Shown in pieces: positions 30,481-43,684 of a stretch of 64,000 nucleotides of DNA. The notes under the pieces are model-generated. The model saw only the letters and a program-made list of their open reading frames with translations, was not told the origin of the DNA and ran no database searches. Position numbers and translations under genes: made by a program. The first letter of the stretch is position 1. Every line of letters begins with the position of its first letter. Source of the stretch: Sinonovacula constricta (lineage: Eukaryota; Mollusca; Bivalvia; Cardiida; Solecurtidae); assembly GCA_007844125.1 (NCBI GenBank), contig CM017556.1:79843296-79907295 (forward strand), read 5' to 3'.

Positions 30481-31970
30481 TAGATTCACCCAATGCTAAC
30501 TTTAGGATATTTAATTCCGAAGTCTTTGGACTTTTTCTTTCATGTAGCAGTTTAAAACTTGATGCTTTTAATATTTAATATTAAATTTTAGTAATGGCCC
30601 AGGAATTATTACTGCCTGAAGCCTTAAGATATTAAGTGTAAAGTTGAGTGTCTGCATAAAGAGCAACTTATGTTGCAGATGTCTTTTTTCTTAACTTACC
30701 AGCTGGCTTAGAACTGCGGCAGACATCTTTTGGTGTAGATATCAATAGTTTTCTTCAACAGTCAAGAGTTTGGCATCCATTTTGTAACGAGTAACAGCAG
30801 AAAAGTCTGATTAACCTGTCTGTCAGCATATCCACATTTTGTTAGAGCCAACCAATATTATCTCTCACCAAAGGTGACGGAATATGTAATTGGCATTGTT
30901 TATCTATCTGCCTTAATGGTCAGTTGGTTAAGTGTAAAGCGTGTAAAGCTGTACAATCCCTGGATGCCTTATTAGGTCAGGGTCACACTTGAAGTTTCTC
31001 TCTGTTCTTTGCAGGGATGATAATTTATTTAAATGTGCTTGTTTACATGTACAGATGTACGATGCAGATGTTTGCATTTTTTCTCTATGTGAGGGTCAAG
31101 ATAATATGTCCTAATATATCTTAGGGTGTAAATGTTTGTATTTAATTGTTTTTTTCTTTAAATTTAAATTAATATTAAAAATTGTTAAAAAATATCTGCA
31201 TGAATTATATAGATGATAAAAGCTTCCAAACACTGCTTTCCTACCGGTACTATGAATATAACATATGTAGTAGAATACAAATGTGTTTTATGCTAATAAT
31301 AATTCTTTGTGTTGGATTAGATTTAAAATCGCAGTTAGTCAAGTTATAAACACACATTAACCACATATAGAAAAAATAGATTTTAGCTTTATATGTAAGT
31401 TTTAATTAATAAATAATTAACGTTATTGATGTTAATTTATTAATCAATTTATATAATTCCTTAAAAAAGGGTATCCTTGCTTCTGCATTTTAGATATAAT
31501 GAACTATCTTTCAAGTGGTAAAGATTAGGTTTTTGACTGTTAGACACAAAAATATCTATTGATTAAAGTGTATGCTTTTGTGCAGTAATATGCAAATTTG
31601 TTTTTTTTACTAAACATTTTAAACTAACTGATACAAATTCTACTTAAAAATACACCCAGAAACAGGTACTTAAAAGAGTAAATGTGTAAAATAAGATTTA
31701 ATTAAACTGTGTTTATAAGTATATGTTTGTTAATATGAGTTTGGTGTTATTGTTATATCATGTTTGCAAAATCTATATTATCCATATAAGCAAAACTGCC
31801 AATTTTGTTTAAGTGCTTTATAATTTACTATTTGATTGTGTACATTTATATATTTACTACTTGGTTTTGCAGGGAGGTATATCTCTTCACTATGAACTTT
31901 TGTCTAAATGATATGGCATTGTTTGAAACATTTTTTTCTAAAAAGTATTACTATATCTTAATAAAACTAT
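30481..31970 (+). other. CEP290: Probable CEP290 3' UTR
   Basis: AT-rich sequence after the stop. Candidate AATAAA polyadenylation signals are at 31409-31414 and 31960-31965. Which one is used cannot be read from sequence alone. Confidence 0.5.
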
Positions 31971-34880
31971 AGCATTTTTATTAGGTATTGATATTTGCAA
32001 TCTTGATCTGTCTCCTTGTTGCATTTTTTCAACATTTTTATAAGTTTGAAGGTTCATATTATGGTATGACATGGACCATACATTTGTCCGTCCAACTTTT
32101 GAATTTTCTTGTGCAGATAACTTATTCTATATTACTTACTGGCGTTCCCTCATGTTCAGATAATACTTTGGTTGAAGATTAGATAACTCAGATTGGATTG
32201 ATTTTTCTTAAAGTTATTCTGGAGTTGTTACCCTTTGTTATTTCTAACAAAATTATTGTGCCGATAATTCTTCCATTATTTCATAGCAAAAATTCTTGAA
32301 TTGAATGAACCAATTTTAAATTTCATTTGTTGCCTGATCTTTAAACATGTAATTCTTCATCTTGTGACACTCTTGAAATGTCTAAGCCTTAATGAATTCT
32401 ATTAACTTATGATACCGTCCATGATCCGTATACTTATACCTGTTTTGGTTTTATGTGATCAATATTTGTTTTTCCTTATAGGCATAAGGCATTTCTACTA
32501 TTACTCATACATTCAATGTGAGGCGTCGCCTATTTTTTTTTAATATTGGTAATGTTGATACAAATACCGATTTTCAGCATGTGTGTACTTTAGTCTGGTA
32601 TGTCCTAACACAGCTATGTAGAGCTTCACATCATCTAATTTTCATATTTTTATAAAGCAATTCCGTTAGTACAAATGGTATAAAAACATATGAATAAATA
32701 AGGTGGCGTATTACTGAGTTACCATGTCCAGTATATGGCATGAAAACAAAATAATGACAAACTTTGTTGATCCCAGTATATGAAAAAGATACATGCATCA
32801 ACTTGAAAAAACTTAAGTACATTCTCATGCTCAAGTTTGAGCACCGTGCTCAAATCCTTGCTGTACTTGAGAAATAAAAATTGAGTTCCATTTCATAAAT
32901 GCTCTCGTACTCAATGACGTTCTCAAATATCTGAGTTGAGCTTTCAGTTTTGAGAACGCTATGGGGAATTCTTAACTTGTTTGAGCATGCTCAAATATGG
33001 CCAACCTCGAATGCCAGTAATACAAGTAACACAAATGTCACTTTTCTTTTATTGATTGTAATTTCTTATTTTGTGGTATTTTTGAATATATATATATATA
33101 TAATGAGCATTGTATAAGTTATATATAATGAGCATTGTGTAAATTATAGTTATATGTTTTCATAAGTAAAGCTGTGATATGCTAGACAAATTATTTATAA
33201 TGTATGTCATATTATATGTAGATTTACTCTTATGAAATATAAAAATGTCAACATAAAGTCTTCTTTCGTTGTTTTATATGACTTTTATGAAACTCCTTTC
33301 AGTAGTAAAACATACTTTATTGTTAATGCTTTGGAACAGAATTGATCATTCCTAAAACCATATTCTGTTGAATGATGTATATACGCATGATCACTCACAT
33401 ACATGTGTTTAATTACAATTAGTGTCAGTAAATAAATATAATTTGCTTAAATATCTGTAAAAATGATCACATGGTTTGCTTGGTTTAAAAATAGCTAATT
33501 GTGCATCGTGGCTCAGATAGGAAATAATGACAATTGTGGCATTATGGTTCCATTTTTCCGACAGGTGTAGGACACCAATAAACAGCATTTTACGAGATCT
33601 TTTCAGATAACAATGCTTTACTGAGATAATGAAAATATGTTTAGTCCAAACTGTCGAATAACACCCTTAAAGCTGTTTGACCAGTTTTGATTCACAGCAA
33701 TGTTTTTGAAAGAACATGGTCACATACAAGATAGGTGATCAAAGATATTATAATCCAGTACTCATTGTGGTGTCTTGTTTTCATAAAGAAACTGTCTCTA
33801 AGATGCTTATAGAAATGCATAGGAATCCAGATATTAAACAACAAGAGAAATTGGTCAAGAATCGCATAATACAAATTAGCCAATTCTTATAATAGAAAAA
33901 TATGACAAGGACTCAAGTCATGACTTGGGCTTAATAAGTGTTGGTGAAATACCACCAACTATTCAGTCTTAGTTATGACTAAATAAAAACCCAAGTCACA
34001 ATTTTTATACCAACAAAAATAAGCTTATTTATGAAGTTTCCATGTAATTTTAAGCTAAAATTAGCGAATTTAAAGTGTCATGCAAAAACACAGACATGTA
34101 GCTAAATACATAAAGATGATATTGTACGTTGAATCCATGACTTGAGCTATTCTTACTTTAGAATTGTTGGTGAATATAGGCCAAGGCCTTATGCACATGG
34201 CAGCATATAATGTTAATATAATAAGATTTTTTTAAAAAAAAAGCCACAGTACAAAGGTTATCACACGCCAGTAAAATGTAAGTTACAACAAAACTATGAC
34301 AAGACATTAAATTAAATAGTGAAAACCCAGCAGTTACCATTAAAACTTGCTGTAATAAACTTTGAATATCAGAATTAATACTAAATCACCCCTTATCTTG
34401 CAAGTTACATTACCTTTCTTAATTTGACATGATAAAAATAGGTTTTTAATTGTTCTGATTGTAAAAGACACAGTATGGAATCCAGGTTCATTGATTATTT
34501 AATTTGACTATATTGTGATTTTAAATATTTCTCAAACATTGCACAGAAAAAAAAAACTATTGAAAATATCAAAGCAAATAATCGCCCATACAATCGCAGA
34601 CAAAGAAACAATTGATAATGTTATCAACCTATTTAGCAAAATGAATTGGCTCATAGGATGCACCTGAAAATTATTAACTATTTCTTTTTAAAGGTTATTA
34701 AAACAGTTGTCTCTTGCAATAACAAAGGTCAGACATCTGTAAACAATTTTATGGCATATAATTTGAAAGCTTTTATTACTTTTCATTTGTCTCTGACAGA
34801 ACAGTGGAATTTAATGTGGCGTGCACATTGAAAAGAAGCGATAAAGATTTTATTATATATGGAAATTTTAATTAATGAAT
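31971..34880. other. Intergenic, no gene seen
   Basis: Contains a TTGAG/CTCAA-rich self-complementary segment (32820-33000), a short (AT)n at 33089-33103, and a dispersed repeat at 33467-33680 that recurs inverted at 63735-63945. No supported reading frame. Confidence 0.6.
33467..33680 (+). repeat. Dispersed repeat, copy 1
   Basis: GGTTTAAAAATAGCTAATTG, CTCAGATAGGAAAT, GACAGGTGTAGGACACCAATAAACA. The reverse complement of 63735-63945 shows the same strings in the same order, with moderate divergence. Element type not identified. Confidence 0.7.
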
Positions 34881-35190
34881 GTTTGTTTATTTGGTTGACC
34901 GTCCCACCAATGGTATTTTAGTTATCTGGAGACGATGCCCACTTGAAGAAGATAAAGTACTGCCTTCACTGTGTATAGCATGTCGTGAAAACCTGGCATG
35001 ATGGTACTCAGTAGCATTATCTTGACACCGGGCCAACCAATTGTGGAACTACCCTTATATTTAGTTAAGCGTTAGCAAGGGAGCTATACCTCTACCATTT
35101 TTAATGAATTTGATATGTTGCGGCCCGGGATTGAACCCGAGGCCTCCCGCACCTGGAGCCGACGCTCTACCGATTGCACTACCAGGTCGG
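34881..35190 (-). repeat. Family A SINE, complete, reverse orientation
   Basis: On the - strand: head CGACCTGGTAGTGCAATCGG, B box GGGTTCAATCCC, body TAGAGGTATAGCTCCCTTGC, tail GGTCAACCAAATAAACAAAC. Nearly full length. The head is not a tRNA gene. Confidence 0.88.
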
Positions 35191-36000
35191 GTTTTTCATT
35201 AATGTGTGTTGGTTTCAGTATCTTGTAGATATTTTAAAGGCAATTAATTTAAATATATATAATATCTCACATAGAAACTAGAATTGGCTAGAGAAATATG
35301 TTGAAAAGGTTAAACCTTATAATAAGATGGAGAATTAAAATTAATGTTAGAGCTTGTTTCAAACAGTGCATTTTTTGAATGCGATAATTTCAGATTGCAC
35401 ATTAAAAATCCCCAATGTTAGAATTTGCTTGAGAAATAAATGTATATGCAATATGTACATTTGAAACGGCATGACAGAACAAGCCAATTATGAAACTAAA
35501 CTAAAATGCTTTTTATAATACTATTTTATTTTATAACAATAATATATATTTTAATATCTTATTATCTGTCCAAGCATCAGACAAATTGGGAAACCCACTA
35601 TCGTAGATTATTTTATGCTCCATACGATGCAGTTTCTATCTGTACTGAAATGCATCAAAATAAAATATACTAAAAATAATATAAAGAAAAAAAATAATAT
35701 ACTGAAACAAGATATCGCTAAACAGCTGTTTATTCCTTATATTGTTTTTATTATTTATTATGCCTTTTTATCATTGTCGGTTACACTGCTAGACGCAGCA
35801 TACTCGGCTCCTGTCCATGAAAAAGGTCTCTCCGAACAGCTGCGATTTCCTATTATTGCCTGCTATTGTTTTTACTAGTCAACGAAATGTACATAACATT
35901 ATTTGTTACGTTGTTGCTCTGTCCTGTGTTATTGTTGTATGTTCACCATAATGTATACCAATGTATGTAGACTATAATCTTCTGCAAAGGAGGAAATAAA
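35191..36000. other. Intergenic; possible retroelement 3' end near 35880-36000
   Basis: Mostly AT-rich, without a gene. The last part (GTATGTAGACTATAATCTTC, GGAGGAAATAAATATATT followed by a simple repeat) resembles the 3' end of a non-LTR retroelement transcript, but no coding remnant is present to confirm it. Confidence 0.35.
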
Positions 36001-36020
36001 TATATTATCTATTATTATAT

Positions 36021-37670
<1,650 letters not shown>

Positions 37671-37675
37671 GTATG

Positions 37676-38119
37676 TATGTGTGTCTGTGTGTGTATGTGT
37701 GTGTGTGCGTGCATGTGTGCGTGTGTGTGTGAGTGTGTGTGCACGCGTGTGTGTGTGTGTGTGTGAGTGTGTGTATGTGTGTGTGTGCGTGTGTGTGAGT
37801 GTGTGTGCACGCGTGAGTGTGTGAGTGTGTGAGTGTGAGTGCGTGTGTGAGTGTGTGTGAATGTATGTGTGTGTATGGGTGTGTGTGTGTATGTGTGTGT
37901 ATGTGAGTGAGTGTGTGAGTGTGTGTGCGTGAGTGTGTGTGTGCGAGTGTGTGAGTGTGTGAGTGTGAGTGTGTGTGTGAGTGTGTGTGTATGTGTGTGT
38001 GTTTGTGTATGTGTGTGTCTGTGTGTGTATGTGTGTGTGCGCCTCTGTGTGTGTGTGTGTGTCTGTCTGTGTGTGTGTCTGTGTCTGTGTGTATGTGTCT
38101 GTGCGTGTGTGTGTCTGTA
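37676..38119. repeat. (TG)n-rich microsatellite, ~440 bp
   Basis: TG repeats interrupted by TA, GC, GAG and TC steps. The long Cys/Val- or His/Thr-rich open frames over it, on both strands, are low-complexity artefacts. Confidence 0.97.
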
Positions 38120-38128
38120 CAATTTATA

Positions 38129-38784
38129 CAGTCTCCACCGCAACATTTAGCGGAGGCCGAGAGAACTGTTGCTGCTGAAAGCTGTGCAGGGGTCACGTTT
38201 GATGTCATTTTAAAATATCCTGTAGAAACACAGTATTTTCTTTTAACATTACTTTATCAGTGTTTAAATAAATAAAAACTTAATCTTTGCTTAAAAACCT
38301 TTAACTTTAAACACAATAAATATCCTTATGAAAATAACCTGCTAAGTTTTAAATAAAACATCTAGCTTAGGTAACGTAAGTTGATACAAAAATGAGCACA
38401 AAAGAAATAAGAATGCAGATAAATGCATGCATAATTTAGTCACAATAAACTATTTTGTGTGCTAAAAATAAAGAGTACACAATTTTCACTTCTTACAAAA
38501 TCACCAACATATTTGTAGATTAAATCATAAGTCATACTTACCCGTAAAAATAAAGTAATCGAGATTTTGTTCACACCTAACTGGTTACCTGTCACTGAAT
38601 TGGTACAACTACTGAATCAGTCAGCCATGACCCCCATATCACGGTACACAAGTGTGAAACCTCTGAAATAGCCCCAGCTGTGCTTAGCAACGATTAAAAT
38701 CACTCAAAACTTGTCTGGAAAATAATACTGTTGCTGCTAAAAGGTTGTTGTTAATCAGATGTTTCCAGTGGAAGTGTTTTACTG
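38129..38784 (+). mobile_element. pogo/Tigger-type non-autonomous element, 656 bp
   Basis: Left end CAGTCTCCACCGCAACATTT with AGCGGAGGCCGAGAGAACTG matches the left end of the MITE at 8548 (GCAACGTTTGGCGGAGGCAC). The right end GGAAGTGTTTTACTG matches GAGAGGTTTTACTG. TA flanks both ends (38127-38128, 38785-38786). It carries about 340 bp more interior than the 312-bp copy and no transposase. It inserted at the edge of the TG repeat. Confidence 0.75.
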
Positions 38785-38786
38785 TA

Positions 38787-39540
38787 TTCCAATTCGTTTT
38801 GCAATTTTGTGGATTATTTATTTTTCACTTCATAAGTCTGGAAGATTTTGCCAAACTCCATTCATCTACACAAAATTGGATATGATAACTCTTCTCTATT
38901 ATATATAAACTATTATTAAAATTTATGTTTATGCATGCATTTTGTTGTTTTGTTCCTGAACTTGTATAATGTTTAAAACTGTTTTGTTAAGTTTGTTTTA
39001 TAATTATAAATACCATGAAAATGCGTGATTCAAATTGATCACGTTGAATGATCATTCAAATATTAACTTAGCTAATTATTGCTTTATCTATCAAATTAAT
39101 GCGTTCTACTATTGCACATAACGGTTTTGTTTCATTGCGACAAATTTCATAATTAATAACATTTAGAAGAGTTGATGAAAAGATCAATGTAAGTTGGGTT
39201 ATAAAACATCCATTAACTAGTAAACATTTATTAAATTGATAAAGGAAAACAAATATACTCAGCGATCAAACTAGTTTGATATGCTGAGCAAGATTGAAAT
39301 CTCTGATAATTTGTTACGGATGATTGCAATTTGTGTAGATTAATATGAATAACTGAAGAAAAACCACATATAACGCACATCAACTCAGGCTGTTTTTTCT
39401 GTATGGCGACAAACACGTGACTTAGTTTTCATTAAACAAAATCGACCATGTCGATTAAAACATAACTGAACTTTTAAGACGGAACAATAGATTAGGTATA
39501 CTCCAAAAAGATATGGTATATTACTTCAAATTCTTCATCG
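38787..39540. other. Region upstream of the lectin gene
   Basis: AT-rich with no clear promoter motif and no reading frame with support. The promoter and any 5' UTR of the gene starting at 39562 should lie here. Confidence 0.4.
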
Positions 39541-39561
39541 TGTGTGCTTCAGTGCTGTTTG

Positions 39562-39871
39562 ATGATGACTTCTTCAATGAGATTTAGCCTGATGTTTAAT
39601 CTTCTTGTCTATAAACATGTTCTTGTGATCGGAGCGCAAGAAAAATTCATCGTTAGTGACAACGTCAAATTTGCCGATTCCTTCGAAATTATTCAGTCTT
39701 TAAATTACCTGAGTAATTGTCTCGTCGCGTGTCACAAGCGTGATAACTGCATGTCCGTTAATTACGAAACATCCACAGGGACGTGTGAGCTCACCGAGCT
39801 AATTCCGGGGCTGTCACCCGTGGAACCTGACGCGTTTCCCGGCTGGCAACTGGTCTTTACCGATCTGTCAG
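39562..39871 (+). CDS. Lectin gene exon 1: signal peptide and PAN module
   Basis: Ends DLS plus one base at donor GTAAAA (39872). The upstream in-frame codon at 39544 is GTG, so ATG at 39562 is the first real start. The 3' half of this exon recurs inverted at 42790-42967 and, shortened, at 54733-54783. Confidence 0.82.
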
Positions 39872-40633
39872 GTAAAATGTTGTTTTCTTGTTAAATATAC
39901 TTGCCTACAAATAAGATCACTTTTATCAGCTTGGTTTAAATTAATAAAACGAATAAGCGTTGGTAAGAACCTGACAAAATCACAACAGAGGATTTAAGTA
40001 TTGTGCAAGTCGGAATGTATATTGTAACTACATTCAATATCCGGTAGCAAAATTCAGAACCTTACTACGTAGATAACTGGACTACAGTACCAGGGTTCTT
40101 CCCATGTCCCTTTCGATAATAAGAGTTTATATATATTTTTATCATATTACAATTTGTCTTTTTCTTCCCTTTTTCTATTAACAGCTTCTGAATTTGTATT
40201 TTAAAACTACCGTTTAAAATATGTTCTTAGTAATTATAACATAACGTAATAAAAGAAAACAGCAACAACTCACTTAAATGATATTTGCACAACAGAAAGG
40301 TTGAAATGTCGACTTCTCTCACATCTATTTTAGCGAATTTTATCTTGAATCTGCTTTTGATATAGAGTTACTTTTGACATGACGTCATTTATCTTCTGTT
40401 TTTAATTCCCCATTCGAAGAATTAAAGAGTCACTATTTGTCATATTTCCCTTGTGGCTATTTATTTATAAATAGTTTACATAAGAAATATGCTTAATTGC
40501 TTTATTTGGCATAATGCTCAAACAATTTTATTCATTCTTCCGAAGTGTTCAAAATATTTAAAACCTGAAAAAATAACATTTTATACAACAGCGAAATACC
40601 AAAGGAAGACGAAAAGAGTTATTTTAGGGAATC

Positions 40634-40674
<41 letters not shown>

Positions 40675-43467
40675 CGCGGAAATTATAAAATAATCAGTTT
40701 CTTCTTAGGTGATGAGAACTATAATTTTTACTGTCTTAGTCTGACAGATTAGTGTTTACCATTGAATTTTTTTCCCACATTTATGTCAGGCTATATAGTG
40801 ACTTTAACATTATTACGTTGCTACTCTTGTGAAACTAAGATTAGTTTCAAATAAGGCGTGTTTTTTAACTTTCGGAAAATGTTTTTCTTTAGATTTAAAC
40901 TCCCGTGTTAAAAAATTAGACGAACACAGACTTATTATTAGTGTTAATTGAACCGGTAGAGTGGACAGCGCCCTTTTGTACACACTACCTTGTAATATGA
41001 TAATGCTAATTTTATACAACTACTCTGGGGTTACTGGAAAATACCGACACAATATAATTGAATGTAAACTTATATGCAGTCAAATACATACCAAGTCAAA
41101 AGCAAATCAAATTGCACGCGAAACTTCAGAGATTCACACAATAAATATTGAAAGTACTAATGGTATAAATTGTGAAAACTATTTTGTGCTCGTTTAATTT
41201 CAGATCCTGTGTCAATGAAAGGAGCTGTGGCATGGCAGTCTCAGATAAAGCTTCCTGCCAGCCGTGGTATTGATGGTAATACGAACTCACACCTTTTAAA
41301 GGGTTCTTCCTGCTTTGAAACGTATGACACGAAGCCATGGTGGACCGTCGAACTTCTGCGAGTGTCCAGAATGGAAAGCGTCACAGTCTATTTCAGGAGA
41401 GACTGTTGCCGTAAGCATCAATTAACAACTCATCTGAATCATAGAACAGAACAAACAGAAATTTTATTTAGATTTGTACATAGTATTGTACATCATCTTT
41501 GCAACATATAAACATATATATAGTAAATGTGTAAATGTGTCATGTGAATCTAAACGGATAATTTTGTTTAATCGCAACTTTAAACAGTACTTAGTCAAAA
41601 CATATATAGTACAATATAATAGTACAATCCGAAATAGAGAACATCTATTAACTTTTAATTTTCTGTATTGAATGAATCTAAAGCATTTAAATTTGTGTAA
41701 AGGTCTATTATCATAAATGATATATTATTTTCAAATATATTTAACTATTTATGTTGATGTAATCTTATACAACTGTATAATTGCACAATTAATAATAATA
41801 CCTAGTAAAATTACACACACACATACAAAAATATTAAAAAAATTAAAAAATTACTAAAACCTTATCATTTAAATTAAAAACTATATAATATTTGACTTGG
41901 ACTGCGTCCATTGTCTAATACATTCTTTATATACTAATATGATAAGGTTAATAGAATCGAATTGAGTACAATTGGGAAAGAAGGAAAATTCCTAATTCTA
42001 TATCTGACCAAATATTTATTTTTAATTATTTACACTATTTATATTGTTACATATTTTCAGTATTTAGACAAACTTATGTTAAAGTCTAAAGAAAAACAAT
42101 AGTGTTTTTATCGCAACAAAACATTACCTTGAAAAACAGTTGTATGGTAATATTATTTATTATTGTTAATATTGTTAATATCGTTTTTGTAGAAGCTTAA
42201 TTGTAGGAATCATATTGCCGATATAATTAATCATGTCCCCAACTGCTTGCGAGAAATGCACAACGCAACGTCAAATCGTTGTTTAATGTATGTGTGTACC
42301 AGGCTTGAAATGTAATGTCACCGTCACTGGTTTTATTAATTTTTGTGAAACTAACACATTGCATTTTTGATAATTAAAACTATTTTGAGTTTGTTGTACC
42401 AAACGTTTTAATTATGCCATAATAACGTTACAGGCACCCATACGCAACTTGCAAGTAATCGACGTAAATGTCTACGTTAAGAAGTCAATTCCTCAATATA
42501 CAAGTGACGCCAAACAAACTATGCGTAGCTTTAGTGACTGATCACAAACAAACTTCAGTCACTACTGTTCACTTTTTCAGAATACAAGTGACACCTACTA
42601 GCAAGCTTCACGTAGCTGAGTGGCTGATTACCAACAAATACCAGTTACCAGTATACCTGCTAAAAGCTAAGATACAAATAAAAGCCACCCATACAGTTTT
42701 AGTATATTCTTTTGTACATAAACTGGTGCTACTCGACCACAATCTGATTAGCATTTTAGTTAGTATTTTCCAGTTTGCAAACCGAACATGGTGCATAAAC
42801 GCATAGTAACAAGAGAACAATTTATCTGACAGGTCGGTAAAGATCAGTTGCCAGCCGGGAAATACATTAGCCTCATAGGTGGTAGTCCAGGAATTAACCG
42901 GCTGAGCTCACACGTCAGTTGATGTTTTGTAATTAACGGGAATGCAATCATCACGCTTGCAACACGCGTTCTGCATCAATATTTTATCATACACATATGG
43001 AGTTGTAGGCAAACAGACATAAAACTTCACACTATAAGGTCAAGCCTTACATACATTGACTTGGTGTTATTTGGGCCAAACTACAAAATACCAAACGTGT
43101 ACACTTTATGTAAGCCGTTAGATAACCGTTACACGTCAGCTATAAATGACACCTAACGTTTTTTTGTCAAGTGTTTCCAGTTTTATATTACAGCGGAAAG
43201 AGCATTATAGCTGATTTAGGTATAGTTCCTTTTGTTATCTTTTCAGTTTATAGGACTAGAAAACTGCATTTCCTAGTGTCCCTAACTCGAGCCTACCATG
43301 ACGCCGATATCGTGACAGAGGTGGCATATTACGAAGGACCGCCATCCCATGCTGGAGAAAACCCACTGCACATCGCTTTTCTAAAGGGAACCTTTGGCAA
43401 AGTCTTGAAAATTAGCAAAGGTATAGACGAACGAATGCATTTGTGCGAAATTATACTTAAGTCTTAA
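39562..43467 (+). CDS. Secreted PAN/apple plus fucolectin-domain (F-type lectin-like) protein, three exons
   Basis: Exons 39562-39871, 41204-41410 and 43247-43467 join in frame (both introns phase 1) into about 245 residues. The N-terminus MRFSLMFNLLVYKHVLVIGA is a likely signal peptide (ATGs at 39562, 39565 and 39577 are all possible). Exon 1 then encodes a PAN/apple-type module (Cys at NCLVACHKRDNCMSVNY and TCEL). Exons 2-3 encode a fucolectin-tachylectin-4-pentraxin (FTP) domain: AVAWQSQ, GIDGN, SSCF, PWWTVEL, RRDCC, and the closing HLCEIIL. F-type lectins bind fucose through a His and an R-x-D-x4-R motif; RRDCCLYR fits the Arg part, but the His of the usual S-C-x-H-T string is replaced (SSCFET). 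Sugar binding is therefore uncertain. Likely role, by family: extracellular recognition or agglutination. Candidate AATAAA at 43679-43684. Confidence 0.82.
41204..41410 (+). CDS. Lectin gene exon 2: first half of FTP domain
   Basis: Acceptor TTTAATTTCAG, donor GTAAGC. Encodes SMKGAVAWQSQ through FRRDCC. A diverged copy with a deletion lies at 55824-56003. Confidence 0.88.
41411..42789. other. Lectin gene intron 2, first part
   Basis: AT-rich. The stretch 42200-42340 (GCTTGCGAGAAATGCACAAC, TGTATGTGTGTACCAGGCTT) is shared with 56098-56190 in the pseudogene copy. The 112-codon open frame 42468-42806 includes an imperfect 84-bp duplication (ATACAAGTGACGCC at 42499, again at 42583) and has no known match. 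Confidence 0.5.
42790..42967 (-). pseudogene. Inverted, decayed copy of the PAN exon within intron 2
   Basis: The - strand reads CAAGCGTGATGATTGCATTC, GTTAATTACAAAACATC, GACGTGTGAGCTCA, TTTCCCGGCTGGCAACTGAT and CTTTACCGACCTGTCAGATA. Exon 1 of the same gene (39730-39880) has these strings in order. A two-base loss after KTST shifts the frame to a stop, and the splice donor GT has become AT. Homology continues some 25 bp into the intron, so this is a DNA-level copy, not a retrocopy. Confidence 0.88.
43247..43467 (+). CDS. Lectin gene exon 3: end of FTP domain and stop
   Basis: Acceptor TTATCTTTTCAG. The frame reads LYRTRKLHFLVSLTRAYH, then KGTFGKVLKI and HLCEIILKS before TAA at 43465-43467. 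The LCE string matches the last strand of FTP domains (L-x-L-C-E-V), which argues that the GT at 43421 is not used as a donor. Confidence 0.85.
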
Positions 43468-43684
43468 TATGTACCAAGAGTAAGTAAGTATGTAATAAGA
43501 GTAATGTCATAGAATTCCTATGGAAGAGAAGACTATACAAATTTTGTGGTAAATGATCTTGGTCGTTAGTTTATAAGAATTACATACGTTTTTTATAATG
43601 TGTATGTAGCATGTACTTTTAGCAAGTTGTTTACATCTTGTTTTAACATTGGCCGACTACTTAAATTGGTTTGATCTAAATAAA

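Noticed and set aside
35615..35878. 87-codon open frame near a possible retroelement 3' end
   Set aside because: AT-rich, Ile/Lys-rich chance frame with no similarity to a retroelement protein that I can see.
42468..42806. 112-codon open frame within lectin intron 2
   Set aside because: It runs over an 84-bp imperfect duplication and into the inverted pseudo-exon, and no domain is recognisable.
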